DNA from: Streptomyces sp. TLI_171 | Lineage (GTDB): Bacteria; Actinomycetota; Actinomycetes; Streptomycetales; Streptomycetaceae | Length of the DNA: 64,000 nucleotides | Assembly (NCBI RefSeq): GCF_003610255.1 | Contig: NZ_RAPS01000001.1 | Span: forward strand, 6,723,001-6,787,000 | Direction of reading: 5' to 3' | Shown here: piece by piece, positions 33,423-42,052 of the stretch | How the letters are laid out: the number at the start of each line of letters is the position of its first letter | Position numbering within the stretch: the stretch's first letter is position 1 | Position numbers and translations under genes: made by a program | Notes under the pieces: model-generated | Database searches by the model: none | Told to the model about the DNA's origin: nothing | Seen by the model: the letters and a program-made list of their open reading frames with translations, nothing else

Positions 33423-35663
33423 GTGTCGGCCAACCTGACGCGCCGTCTCCGGACGGCGGCAGCGGCTGCGGTGCTCAGCGCCGCGACCGTTCTCCCCATT
33501 GCCATGACGACCACCTCCGCCCACGCGGCGACCCGAGTCGACAACCCCTTCGTCGGCGCCGGTGTTTACGTCAACCCCGAGTGGGCGGCCCACGCCGCCG
33601 CCGAGCCGGGCGGCTCGGCGATCTCCAACCAGCCCACCTTCGTGTGGCTGGACCGCATCGCGGCCATCAGCGGCGTGAACGGCGGGATGGGTCTGCGGGC
33701 CCATCTGGACGCCGCGGTGAAGCAGGCCGCGGGCAAGCCGTACGTGTTCCAGGTCGTGATCTACGACCTGCCGGGCCGCGACTGCGCGGCGCTGGCCTCG
33801 AACGGCGAGCTCGGCCCCACCGACCTGCCGCGCTACAAGAGCGAGTTCATCGACCCGATCGCCGCGATCCTGGCCGACCCGGCCTACGCGAGCCTGCGGA
33901 TCGTGACCACGGTCGAACTCGACTCGCTGCCGAACCTGACCACCAACGCGGGCGGCACGGCGACGTCGACGGCCAACTGCGAAACCATGAAGGCCAACGG
34001 CAACTACGTCAACGGCGTGGGCTACGCGCTGGCCAAGCTGGGCGCGATCCCGAACGTCTACAACTACGTGGACGCGGGCCACCACGGTTGGCTGGGCTGG
34101 GACTCCAACATGCAGCCGGCCATCGACGTCATCAAGCAGGCCGCCACCGCGTCCGGCTCGACCCTCGCCAACGTGCAGGGCTTCGTCGTCAACACCGCCA
34201 ACTACGGCGCGCTGCACGAGCCGAACTTCACGGTCAGCGACACGGTGAACGGCACCTCCGTCCGCCAGTCGAAGTGGGTGGACTGGAACCAGTACGTCGA
34301 CGAGGCGTCCTTCGCGAAGGCGTGGCGCACCAAGGCGATCGCGTCCGGGTTCAACTCGAACATCGGCATGATCATCGACACCTCCCGCAACGGCTGGGGC
34401 GGCGCCAACCGTCCGACCGGCCCGGGCCCGAAGACCACGGTCGACGCGTACGTCGACGGCAGCCGGATCGACCGCCGCTTCCAGACCGGCAACTGGTGCA
34501 ACCAGTCCGGCGCGGGCCTCGGCGAGCGCCCGAAGGCGGCCCCCGAGGACGGCATCGCCGCGTACGTGTGGGTGAAGCCCCCGGGTGAGTCGGACGGAGC
34601 GAGCTCTGCCGTCGCCAACGACGAGGGCAAGGGCTTCGACGCGATGTGCGACCCGACGTACACCGGCAACGCGCGCAACAACAACAACATGTCCGGCGCG
34701 CTGCCGAACGCCCCGCTCGCGGGCCACTGGTTCTCCGCGCAGTTCCAGGAGCTGCTGAAGAACGCCTACCCGACGCTCGGCGGCGGCACCGCGGACACCA
34801 CCGCCCCGACCGCCCCGACCGGCCTGGCGGCGACCACCACCTCCAGCAGCGTCGCGCTGAGCTGGACCGCCTCCACCGACAACGTCGGCGTCTCCGGCTA
34901 CGACGTGTACCGCGGCGGCACCCTGATCGGGTCCACCAACAACACCTCGTTCACCGACACCGGCCTGAGCGCCTCCACCGCGTACTCGTACACGGTCAAG
35001 GCGAAGGACGCGGCGGGCAACGTCTCGGCCTCCTCGGCGGCGCTGAGCGTCACCACCTCGGCCGGCGGCACCACCGACACCACCGCGCCCACCGCCCCGA
35101 CCAACCTGGCGGCGACCACCACCTCCAGCAGCGCCTCGCTGAGCTGGACCGCCTCCACCGACAACGTCGGCGTGACGGGCTACAACGTGTACCGCGGCGG
35201 CACCCTGGTCGGGTCCACCACGACCACCTCGTACACCGACTCGGGTCTGAGCGCCTCCACCGCGTACTCGTACACGGTCAAGGCGAAGGACGCGGCCGGC
35301 AACCTCTCCGCCGCCTCCGCGGCGGTGACCGCCACCACCCAGGCGGGCACCGGCACCGGTGCGGGCTGCACCGCCAGCTACAAGGTCAGCAGTGACTGGG
35401 GCAACGGCTTCAACGCCGACGTGACCGTCACCGCCGGCAGCTCGGCGATCAAGACCTGGAAGGTGACCTGGACCTTCGCGGGCAACCAGCAGGTCACCAA
35501 CCTGTGGAACGGTGTCTCCTCGCAGAGCGGCCAGTCCGTGACCGTCGCCAACCAGGCCTACAACGGCCAGGTCGCGGCCGGCGCCACCACCAGCTTCGGC
35601 TTCGGCGGCAGCTACACCGGCAGCAACGCGGTTCCGACCCTGACCTGCACGGCCACCAGCTGA
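33423..35663 (+). CDS. secreted GH6 cellobiohydrolase with two fibronectin III domains and a CBM2
   Basis: A 746-residue protein, GTG start 12 bases after AAAGGA. Signal peptide residues 1 to about 36, ending AHAA. The GH6 catalytic domain follows: YDLPGRDCAALASNGE with the general acid Asp, VTTVELDSLPNL, NYVDAGHHGWLGW, IDTSRNGWGG and VWVKPPGESDG. Then two FN3 repeats that share most of their sequence (SLSWTASTDNVGVTGY and KAKDAAGN in each) and a C-terminal CBM2 (CTASYKVSSDWGNGFNADVT to CTATS, with the two usual Cys). It is an exo-acting Cel6B-like enzyme releasing cellobiose from cellulose. CebR sites upstream indicate induction by cello-oligosaccharides. Confidence 0.95.
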   Translation: MSANLTRRLRTAAAAAVLSAATVLPIAMTTTSAHAATRVDNPFVGAGVYVNPEWAAHAAAEPGGSAISNQPTFVWLDRIAAISGVNGGMGLRAHLDAAVKQAAGKPYVFQVVIYDLPGRDCAALASNGELGPTDLPRYKSEFIDPIAAILADPAYASLRIVTTVELDSLPNLTTNAGGTATSTANCETMKANGNYVNGVGYALAKLGAIPNVYNYVDAGHHGWLGWDSNMQPAIDVIKQAATASGSTLANVQGFVVNTANYGALHEPNFTVSDTVNGTSVRQSKWVDWNQYVDEASFAKAWRTKAIASGFNSNIGMIIDTSRNGWGGANRPTGPGPKTTVDAYVDGSRIDRRFQTGNWCNQSGAGLGERPKAAPEDGIAAYVWVKPPGESDGASSAVANDEGKGFDAMCDPTYTGNARNNNNMSGALPNAPLAGHWFSAQFQELLKNAYPTLGGGTADTTAPTAPTGLAATTTSSSVALSWTASTDNVGVSGYDVYRGGTLIGSTNNTSFTDTGLSASTAYSYTVKAKDAAGNVSASSAALSVTTSAGGTTDTTAPTAPTNLAATTTSSSASLSWTASTDNVGVTGYNVYRGGTLVGSTTTTSYTDSGLSASTAYSYTVKAKDAAGNLSAASAAVTATTQAGTGTGAGCTASYKVSSDWGNGFNADVTVTAGSSAIKTWKVTWTFAGNQQVTNLWNGVSSQSGQSVTVANQAYNGQVAAGATTSFGFGGSYTGSNAVPTLTCTATS

Positions 35664-35689
35664 CGACGGTAGCCGCGCAACCCTGAGGC

Positions 35690-35722
35690 GCCGCCCACGT
35701 GCAGAGTCTGCACGTGGGCGGC
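35690..35722. terminator. perfect 15-bp stem terminator between the GH6 and GH15 genes
   Basis: GCCGCCCACGTGCAG and CTGCACGTGGGCGGC pair completely around a 3-base loop. It starts 27 bases after the GH6 stop and ends 25 bases before the stop of the convergent GH15 gene, so it can terminate both. Confidence 0.9.
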
Positions 35723-35746
35723 TGCCCGTTTCCCACCGCTGCGACG

Positions 35747-37513
35747 TCAACCGCCCAGTCGGAAAGCGGTGTTGACCAGCGCGACATGGGTGAACGCCTG
35801 CGGGGTGTTGCCGAGCTGCCGACGGCCCACCGGGTCCCACTGCTCGCTCAGCAGGCCCAGGTCGTTGCCCAACGAGGCGGCCCGGGCGAAGAGTTCGCGC
35901 GCCTCCTGGTGCCGCCCGAGGACGGTGAGCGCGTCCGCGAGCCAGAACGAGCAGGCCAGGAACGCCCCTTCGCTGCCCGCCAGGCCGTCCTCCGCGCCGG
36001 GCGGGTAGCGGCGCACCAGCCCGCCGTGGTCGAGGCCGTGTTGGACGGCCTCCACGGTGCGCGCCACCCGCGGGTCGTCCGGCGGCAGGAAGCCGGTGGT
36101 GGCGACGAACAGCGTCGCCGCGTCCAGCTCCGTCGAGCCGTAGGAGCGGACGAACACGCCGCGGCGCGGGTCGACGGCGCGCTCGCACACCTCGGCGTGC
36201 ACCTGGTCGCGCAGGGCCCGCCACTCGGACGACGGGGCGGGCAGGCCGGTGGCCTCGGCCATCCGGACCGCGCGGTCGGCGGCCACCCAGGCCATCACCT
36301 TGGAGTGGGTGAAGTGCCGCCGGTCGCTGCGGACCTCCCACAGGCCCTCGTCCGGCTCGCGCCAGCGGACGGACAGCGAGGCGAGCAGGGTGCGCAGCAG
36401 GCTCCACACCTGGCGCTCCATCGGGATGCCGGCCCGCAGTGCCAGGTTGAGGGTGTCCACCACCTCGCCGTAGACGTCGAGTTGGAGCTGGCCGACGGCT
36501 GCGTTGCCGAACCGGACGGGGCGCGAGTCGAGGTGTCCGGGCAGCCAGTCGGCCTCGGTCTCCGGCAGGCCGCGCTCGCCGGCCACCCCGTACACGGCCT
36601 GGACGGCGGACGGGTCGCCGGCGACCGCCCGCAGCAGCCACTTGCGCCAGGCGGCGGCCTCCTGCCGGAAGCCGCCGCGCAGCAGCGCGGAGAGCGTCAT
36701 CGAGGAGTCGCGCAGCCAGCAGTACCGGTAGTCCCAGTTGCGTTCGCCGCCCGGCACCTCCGGCAGCGAGCTGGTCGGGGCGGCGACGATGCCGCCGGTC
36801 GGCTCGTAGGCGAGGGCCTTCAGGGTGAGCAGCGAGCGCAGCACCGCCTCCCGCCACTCGCCGCGGTAGGGGCACTGGGCGGCCCAGCCGCGCCAGCCCT
36901 CGACGGTGGCGGCGAGCAGCGCGTCGGGGTCGGCGCGCGGGGTGGTGGCGAGGTGGGAGGGCTGCCAGGTGAGCAGGAACGCGACGCGCTGTCCGGGGGT
37001 GGCGGTGAACTCGGAGACGGTGGCGCCGTCGACGCCGTAGGTGTGCACGCCGGGCGGCACCCGAAGCCAGGCGGAGTCCGGGCCGGCGACGGCGACCCGG
37101 TGGCGGTCGGTGCGGCGGACCCAGGGGGAGATCCGGCCGTGGTGGAAGCGCAGCCGCAGCTCGCCGCGGACCGGGACGGCGCCGCTGACGCCCTCGACGA
37201 TGCGGATCAGCTGCGGGGCGCGCTCGCGGTGCGGCATGAAGTCGAGGACCTTGACCTCGCCGTCGGGGGTGCGCCAGCGGGTCTCCAGCACGAGCGTGTC
37301 GGCGAGGTAGCGGCGGGAGGTGCAGTGCGCGGCGTCGGCTCCGGTGGGGGCGAGCTGCCAGGCGCCGTGCTCGGGGGTGCCGAGCAGGGCGGCGAAGCAG
37401 CTGGGGGAGTCGAAGCGGGGGAGGCAGAGCCAGTCCACCGAGCCGTCCCGGCCGACCAGTGCGGCGGTCTGCAGATCGGAGAGGAGCGCGTAGTCCTCGA
37501 TGCGTCCGCCCAT
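35747..37513 (-). CDS. GH15-family glycosidase (trehalase/glucoamylase-like)
   Basis: The start MGGRIEDYALLSDLQTAALV (ATG ending at 37513) is the family's usual N-terminus; the track upstream to 37549 adds only basic residues. About 588 residues. It opens with the beta-sandwich domain (GRDGSVDWLCLPRFDSPSCF), then the (alpha/alpha)6 barrel with RNWDYRYCWLRDSSMTL, EGLWEVRSDRRHFTHSKVMA carrying the general acid Glu, and GSEGAFLACSFWLADAL carrying the general base Glu. Actinobacterial members include acid trehalases acting on alpha,alpha-trehalose. No signal peptide, so the substrate is internal. Trehalose is likelier than starch. Confidence 0.88.
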   Translation of the reverse strand: MGGRIEDYALLSDLQTAALVGRDGSVDWLCLPRFDSPSCFAALLGTPEHGAWQLAPTGADAAHCTSRRYLADTLVLETRWRTPDGEVKVLDFMPHRERAPQLIRIVEGVSGAVPVRGELRLRFHHGRISPWVRRTDRHRVAVAGPDSAWLRVPPGVHTYGVDGATVSEFTATPGQRVAFLLTWQPSHLATTPRADPDALLAATVEGWRGWAAQCPYRGEWREAVLRSLLTLKALAYEPTGGIVAAPTSSLPEVPGGERNWDYRYCWLRDSSMTLSALLRGGFRQEAAAWRKWLLRAVAGDPSAVQAVYGVAGERGLPETEADWLPGHLDSRPVRFGNAAVGQLQLDVYGEVVDTLNLALRAGIPMERQVWSLLRTLLASLSVRWREPDEGLWEVRSDRRHFTHSKVMAWVAADRAVRMAEATGLPAPSSEWRALRDQVHAEVCERAVDPRRGVFVRSYGSTELDAATLFVATTGFLPPDDPRVARTVEAVQHGLDHGGLVRRYPPGAEDGLAGSEGAFLACSFWLADALTVLGRHQEARELFARAASLGNDLGLLSEQWDPVGRRQLGNTPQAFTHVALVNTAFRLGG

Positions 37514-37666
37514 GAGGGTGATTCTGCGCCGCTTCCCGGCCGCCGCCACACGGGGCGCGCCGCGCCGCTGTTCGGACCTCCTGGCTTGCGGTGCGGATTG
37601 GAAGTATAGGAAGATCTTTATGTCCTGTTGTCATTTTTCGACTGCCACGCCGGAAGGGGTGCCGTC

Positions 37667-38473
37667 ATGGCGCGTCCGAACTGGGTGCCCGCAGGGACCG
37701 ACCTCGACAAGCCGAACGCGGCCCGGGTGTACGACTACTACCTCGGCGGTTCGCACAACTTCGAGGTGGACCGCCAGATGGCTCGCACAGCGATCGAGCT
37801 CTGGCCGGACCTGCCCAAGATCATGCGGGCGAACCGGGCGTTCCTCCGCCGCGCCACCCAGTTCGTCGCCCAGGAGGGCATCAGCCGCTTCCTCGACATC
37901 GGCTCCGGCATCCCGACCTTCGGCGCCGTGCACGAGGTCGCCCGCGAGTACCAGCCCGACGCGCGCGTGGTCTACATCGACATGGACCCGGTGGCCGTCG
38001 CGCACAGCCGCCTGATCCTGGCCGGCGACCCGCTCAGCCAGATCGTCGACGCGGACCTGCGCAACATCGACGACCTGCTGGCCCGCCCCGAGGTCGAGGA
38101 ACTGCTGGCGCCCGGCGAGCCCGTCGCGGTGATCCTGAACGCGGTCATGCACTTCGTCACCGACGCCGACGAGCCGCTGAAGATCCTCGCCAAGCTCCGC
38201 GAGGCGCTGCCCAGCGGCAGCCTGCTGGTCCTCTCGCACGCCTCGCTGGAGGGCCGCCCCGACCAGGCGGCGGGCCACCAGAAGCTGTACAAGTCCACGC
38301 CCACGCCGCTCACCATGCGCAGCCGCGAGCAGATCACCGCCATGTTCGAGGGCTACGAACTGCTCGAACCCGGCGTGGTGTACCTGCCCGAGTGGCGCCC
38401 CGACGATGCGGAGTCGGTCGGCCCGCACCCCGAGCGGATGACCGGGATGGCCGGCGTCGGACGCCTGTCGTGA
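37667..38473 (+). CDS. DUF574 (SAM-dependent methyltransferase-like) protein
   Basis: A 268-residue protein; the ATG at 37667 follows GGAAGGGG, whereas the track's earlier ATG lies upstream of that site. ARPNWVPAGTDLDKPNAARVYDYYL, FLDIGSGIPTFGAVHEVA, VVYIDMDPVAVAHSR, RPDQAAGHQKLY and LLEPGVVYLPEWRP are typical of the DUF574 family, abundant in Streptomyces. It has a SAM-binding Rossmann motif but no established methyl acceptor. The stop overlaps the GTG of the c-di-GMP gene by four bases, so both should be made together. The A/T-rich 37595-37640 upstream probably carries the promoter. Confidence 0.88.
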   Translation: MARPNWVPAGTDLDKPNAARVYDYYLGGSHNFEVDRQMARTAIELWPDLPKIMRANRAFLRRATQFVAQEGISRFLDIGSGIPTFGAVHEVAREYQPDARVVYIDMDPVAVAHSRLILAGDPLSQIVDADLRNIDDLLARPEVEELLAPGEPVAVILNAVMHFVTDADEPLKILAKLREALPSGSLLVLSHASLEGRPDQAAGHQKLYKSTPTPLTMRSREQITAMFEGYELLEPGVVYLPEWRPDDAESVGPHPERMTGMAGVGRLS

Positions 38474-40590
38474 ACGAGTCGCCGCCCGCGGGCAACGGGT
38501 TCCACGCCGCGTGGGCGGCGATGCTGCGCACCGGGCACGGCGCCGCGGTGCGGCCCGGCGTGCTCAACCCGCTGATCGCCCGGACCGCCGAACTGCTCCA
38601 CCGGGCCGCCCAGGAGCACCCGTTCCGGCCCGAGCTCGCCAACCAGGTCGGCGGGCTGCTGATCGACAACCACTTCACCGACCCGCAACTGCTGTCCGAA
38701 GCGGTGCAGTTGATCCAGCGTCAGCCGGTGCCCGACGAGCGCGGCCCGGCGCTCAGCGGGGCGTTCGCGGCCGGCTGGGCGGAGGCGCTGCGCGAGCGCA
38801 CCCTGCGCGAGCAGGAGGCGATCCGGCTGGCCGCCGACACCGCCCGGCAGGAGGTCGAGAAGGCCCTGCGCGCCTCCGAGGCCCGATTTCGCGCGCTGTT
38901 CGAGTCGGCGGCGATCGGCATCGGCCTCGGCGACACCGACGGCAACATCCTGGCCGTCAACCGGGCGCTGGGCGACATCTTCGGCGGCGGCCCCGAGGAC
39001 ATGCGGGGCGTGCGCGTCAACGACCTGGTCCACCCCGAGGACACCCCGGGCGTGTGGGAGGCGTACGAGGAGCTGATCAGCGGCAAGCGCGAGTACTTCC
39101 AGTTCGACAAGCCGTACTACCGGCGCGACGGCGAAGTGGTGTGGACCCACCTGACGGTCTCGCTGATCCGCGACGACGACGGCACGCCGCTCTACCAGGT
39201 GGCGATGCTGGAGGACATCACCGACCGCTACCGCCTGCAGGAACGGCTGCGCCACCAGGCCACTCACGACCCGCTGACCGGGCTGCCCAACCGGGCCGCG
39301 TTCTTCGAGCGCCTGGAGGCGCTGTTCGAGGAGCCGGAGCCGGACGCCCGGTTCGGCCTCTGCTACGTCGACCTGGACGGCTTCAAGGTCGTCAACGACA
39401 GCCTCGGCCACGACATGGGCGACCAGTTGCTGACCGTGGTGGCCGGCCGGCTGGAGTCCGCGCTCAGCCCGCTCGGGCACATGGTGGCCCGGCTCGGCGG
39501 CGACGAGTTCGTGGTGCTGCTGGAGAACTGCCGCGGCGAGCAGGAGGCCGTCGCCGCCGCCAAGACCGTGCTCGCCGCGCTCACCAAACCGGTGGTGATC
39601 GGCGACCACCGGCTGGCCGTCGGCGCCAGCATCGGCGTGCTGGAGCGCCGGATGGCCACCACCACGCCGGGCGCGGCGGTGCGGGCCGCCGACCTGACGC
39701 TGTACCGCGCCAAGGAGGCCGGCCGGGGCCGCTGGACCCTGTTCGACCCGAAGGAGAACGCGCGCGCCGTCAGCCGCTACGCGGTGTCCGTACGGATGCC
39801 CGCGGCGCTGGACCGCGGCGAGTTCTTCATCGACTACCAGCCGATGGTCGACCTCGCCTCCGGCGCCATGACCGGCGTCGAGGCGCTGGTGCGCTGGCGC
39901 CACCCGCAGCTGGGCGTGCTCGGACCGGAGGAGTTCGTCGGCGTCGCCGAGGAGACCGGGCTGATCATGCCGCTCGGCCGCTGGGTGCTGGAGCAGGCCT
40001 GCGAGCAGGCCGCCGACTGGGTCGCCAGGTTCGGCGACCGGGCGCCCAGGCTCAGCGTCAACCTGGCGGTCCGTCAGGCCCGCAACGCCGGACTGGTCGG
40101 CGACATCGACCGGATCCTGCGCACCACCGGGCTCGACCCGTCCATGCTGCAGCTGGAGATCACCGAGTCCACCGTGGTCGGCCCCGAGGACGAGGCGCTC
40201 AAGGCGCTGCACGCCCTGGTCGACATGGGCGTCTCGCTGTCCGTCGACGACTTCGGCACCGGCTGGTCCAACCTCGCCTACCTGCGCGACCTGCCGGTCT
40301 CCAACCTGAAGATCGCCGGCTCCTTCGTCGGCGACCTGCACGACCCCGCCAAGGACACCCACCTCGGCTGGCGGATCGTCAGCGGACTCGTCTCGCTCGC
40401 CCACACCCTGGGCCTGTCGGTCACCGCCGAGGGCGTGGAGAGCCGCGCCGACGCCGAACGGCTGCGCCTGATGGGCTGCGACCTCGCCCAGGGCTGGCAC
40501 TTCGGCCGGCCGGTGCGCCCGGGCGAGATCGCCCGGCGGATCGCCGAGGCCGACCTGGAGATCGCCCTGCCCGCCGACAGCGACACCTGA
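38470..40590 (+). CDS. rmdA: PAS-GGDEF-EAL cyclic-di-GMP enzyme (RmdA-like)
   Basis: A 706-residue cytoplasmic protein; GTG start overlaps the preceding stop. N-terminal helical region (1-135), PAS domain (about 138-255, RFRALFESAAIGIGLGDTDG), GGDEF domain (about 260-425, RLGGDEFVVLLE, signature intact, no RxxD inhibitory site just upstream) and EAL domain (about 440-700: GVEALVRW, LEITES, VDDFGTGWSNL, TAEGVES, AQGWHFGRP). The catalytic residues of both synthase and phosphodiesterase are present; LKID is LKIA. The architecture is that of Streptomyces RmdA, which mainly hydrolyses c-di-GMP and affects development. The symbol is an inference from architecture and context. Confidence 0.85.
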   Translation: MNESPPAGNGFHAAWAAMLRTGHGAAVRPGVLNPLIARTAELLHRAAQEHPFRPELANQVGGLLIDNHFTDPQLLSEAVQLIQRQPVPDERGPALSGAFAAGWAEALRERTLREQEAIRLAADTARQEVEKALRASEARFRALFESAAIGIGLGDTDGNILAVNRALGDIFGGGPEDMRGVRVNDLVHPEDTPGVWEAYEELISGKREYFQFDKPYYRRDGEVVWTHLTVSLIRDDDGTPLYQVAMLEDITDRYRLQERLRHQATHDPLTGLPNRAAFFERLEALFEEPEPDARFGLCYVDLDGFKVVNDSLGHDMGDQLLTVVAGRLESALSPLGHMVARLGGDEFVVLLENCRGEQEAVAAAKTVLAALTKPVVIGDHRLAVGASIGVLERRMATTTPGAAVRAADLTLYRAKEAGRGRWTLFDPKENARAVSRYAVSVRMPAALDRGEFFIDYQPMVDLASGAMTGVEALVRWRHPQLGVLGPEEFVGVAEETGLIMPLGRWVLEQACEQAADWVARFGDRAPRLSVNLAVRQARNAGLVGDIDRILRTTGLDPSMLQLEITESTVVGPEDEALKALHALVDMGVSLSVDDFGTGWSNLAYLRDLPVSNLKIAGSFVGDLHDPAKDTHLGWRIVSGLVSLAHTLGLSVTAEGVESRADAERLRLMGCDLAQGWHFGRPVRPGEIARRIAEADLEIALPADSDT

Positions 40591-41146
40591 GCACGTCCCT
40601 CGCCGCGCGGCGGGGTGGCAGTTTCGGACACCCGGAGCAGGTCGGCGCGGAGAGCCCCGGACCGGTCCCGGCTCGCAGGACTTCGGCCGTCGGCGCATGC
40701 CGAGCCGCTCGACACCCGCGGCACCCGCCCGGTCGGCACGCGGTGCGGTGCGGCACCTCGGCCCCGCCCGTGATCGCCGGACGGTGCGCCCGCACGCCGC
40801 GAGGAGGTCGGAACCCGAGGTCCGGCAAAGATGAATAAATCGGACAATGCCTGACAAAGGTGGTTGACAGTTCCTCGTCGGCGGGCGGACGATGAGGTTC
40901 TGGCCACGTCGGCGACCGGGCACCGTCCCGGACTCCGCCGAGCAGGCCACCCGCGGCGCACCACGCGCCCCGGACGGCGATCGCCCTTCTTCGGCGTCGA
41001 CCGTCCCGACGGGGGACGGGCAGGGGAGCCCGACCGGGGGACACCGGGGGAGCACCGAACCGCGGCGGTACGTACCGGACGCCGCACTCCACCCTCCGCA
41101 CGGGCACCGCCGTGCCCGCTGCCGCCTCAGCGAGAGGCACACCGCG
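40591..41146 (+). promoter_or_regulatory. 556-base gap upstream of the glycan cluster with a candidate promoter
   Basis: No supported gene. A/T-rich DNA at 40828-40870 contains TTGACA at 40864-40869; a weak -10 (GACGAT, 40888-40893) lies 18 bases further. The stretch is the last A/T-rich region before nine co-directional genes, so it is the likely cluster promoter. An ATG at 40892 would add 85 low-complexity residues to the first glycosyltransferase; it lies too close to the -10 to be used from this promoter. Confidence 0.45.
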
Positions 41147-42052
41147 ATGAGCGCCACCCTGCCCACCGGGCAACCTTCCGCCAACTCCGGCACCCCGCCC
41201 CAGAACCCGCTGCGCCGCGCCGCCGACCGCACCCCGCTGCGCCGCGCCGACGACCGGACCGCCGACCGCACGCCGAAGCGGCGCGCCGCCGACCGGGCGC
41301 CGATGCGGCGCTCCGACGACCGACAGCCCGCCCGGGCCCCCGGCCGCCGCACCGGCGACTACAGCAGCCGGCACACCGTCAGCCTGGTGGTGCCCGCCCG
41401 CGACGAAGCCCGCAACATCCCCTGGGTGTTCGAGCAGATCCCGAACTGCGTCGACGAGGTCATCCTGGTCGACGGCTCCTCCCGGGACGCCACCGTCGCG
41501 ATGGCCCGCGCCTGCCTGCCCGCCGTCCGCAGCGTCCAGCAGGACGGCCCGGGCAAGGGCAACGCGCTGCGCACCGGGTTCGCCGCCGCCAGCGGCGAGT
41601 ACATCGTGATGATCGACGCCGACGGCTCGATGTGGCCCGGCGAGATCCCGCACTTCCTGCACTTCCTCGACCACGGCTACGACTTCGTCAAGGGCTCCCG
41701 GCGGATCGCCGGCGGCGGCTCGCTCGACCTCACCCCGCTGCGAGCCCTCGGCAACAAGGCGCTGCTGCTGGTCGTCAACCGCCTGTACGGGGCCCTGCTC
41801 ACCGACCTGTGCTACGGCTACTGCGCGTTCCGCCGCGGCTTCCTCGCCGAACTCGACCTGCACGCGACGGGGTTCGAGATCGAGGCGGAAATGGTCGCGC
41901 ACGCGCTGCGCTCGGGACTGCGGATCGCCGAAGTCCCGAGCCTCGAACTTCCCCGCCGCAGCGGACGCTCCCACCTGCACGCCGTCTCCGACGGCCGCAG
42001 AGTGCTGCGCACCCTGCTCGCGGAACGCCCCGGCGCGGGGGAGGGACGATGA
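41147..42052 (+). CDS. GT2 glycosyltransferase (dolichol-phosphate mannosyltransferase/undecaprenyl-P type)
   Basis: The ATG at 41147 follows GAGAGG and gives 301 residues. The first 65 are disordered, with repeated RRAADR/RRADDR/RRSDDR units. The catalytic GT-A domain follows: TVSLVVPARDEARNIPWVFE, EVILVDGSSRDATV, GKGNALRTGFAAASGEYIVM, then DADG metal site, KGSRRIAGGGSLDLTPLRAL and LCYGYCAFRR. This is the DPM1-like branch, often transferring a sugar to a polyprenyl phosphate. No membrane segment is evident. It is first in the nine-gene cluster; its stop overlaps the next ATG (ATGA). Confidence 0.85.
   Translation: MSATLPTGQPSANSGTPPQNPLRRAADRTPLRRADDRTADRTPKRRAADRAPMRRSDDRQPARAPGRRTGDYSSRHTVSLVVPARDEARNIPWVFEQIPNCVDEVILVDGSSRDATVAMARACLPAVRSVQQDGPGKGNALRTGFAAASGEYIVMIDADGSMWPGEIPHFLHFLDHGYDFVKGSRRIAGGGSLDLTPLRALGNKALLLVVNRLYGALLTDLCYGYCAFRRGFLAELDLHATGFEIEAEMVAHALRSGLRIAEVPSLELPRRSGRSHLHAVSDGRRVLRTLLAERPGAGEGR

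Noticed and set aside
33366..37634. 1422-codon minus-strand open frame over the GH6 and GH15 genes
   Set aside because: It overlaps the cellulase antisense and the GH15 gene in another frame; the sequence is low-complexity and matches nothing.
40892..41146. N-terminal extension of the first glycosyltransferase from the ATG at 40892
   Set aside because: The added 85 residues are low-complexity, there is no ribosome site, and the ATG lies beside the predicted -10 box.
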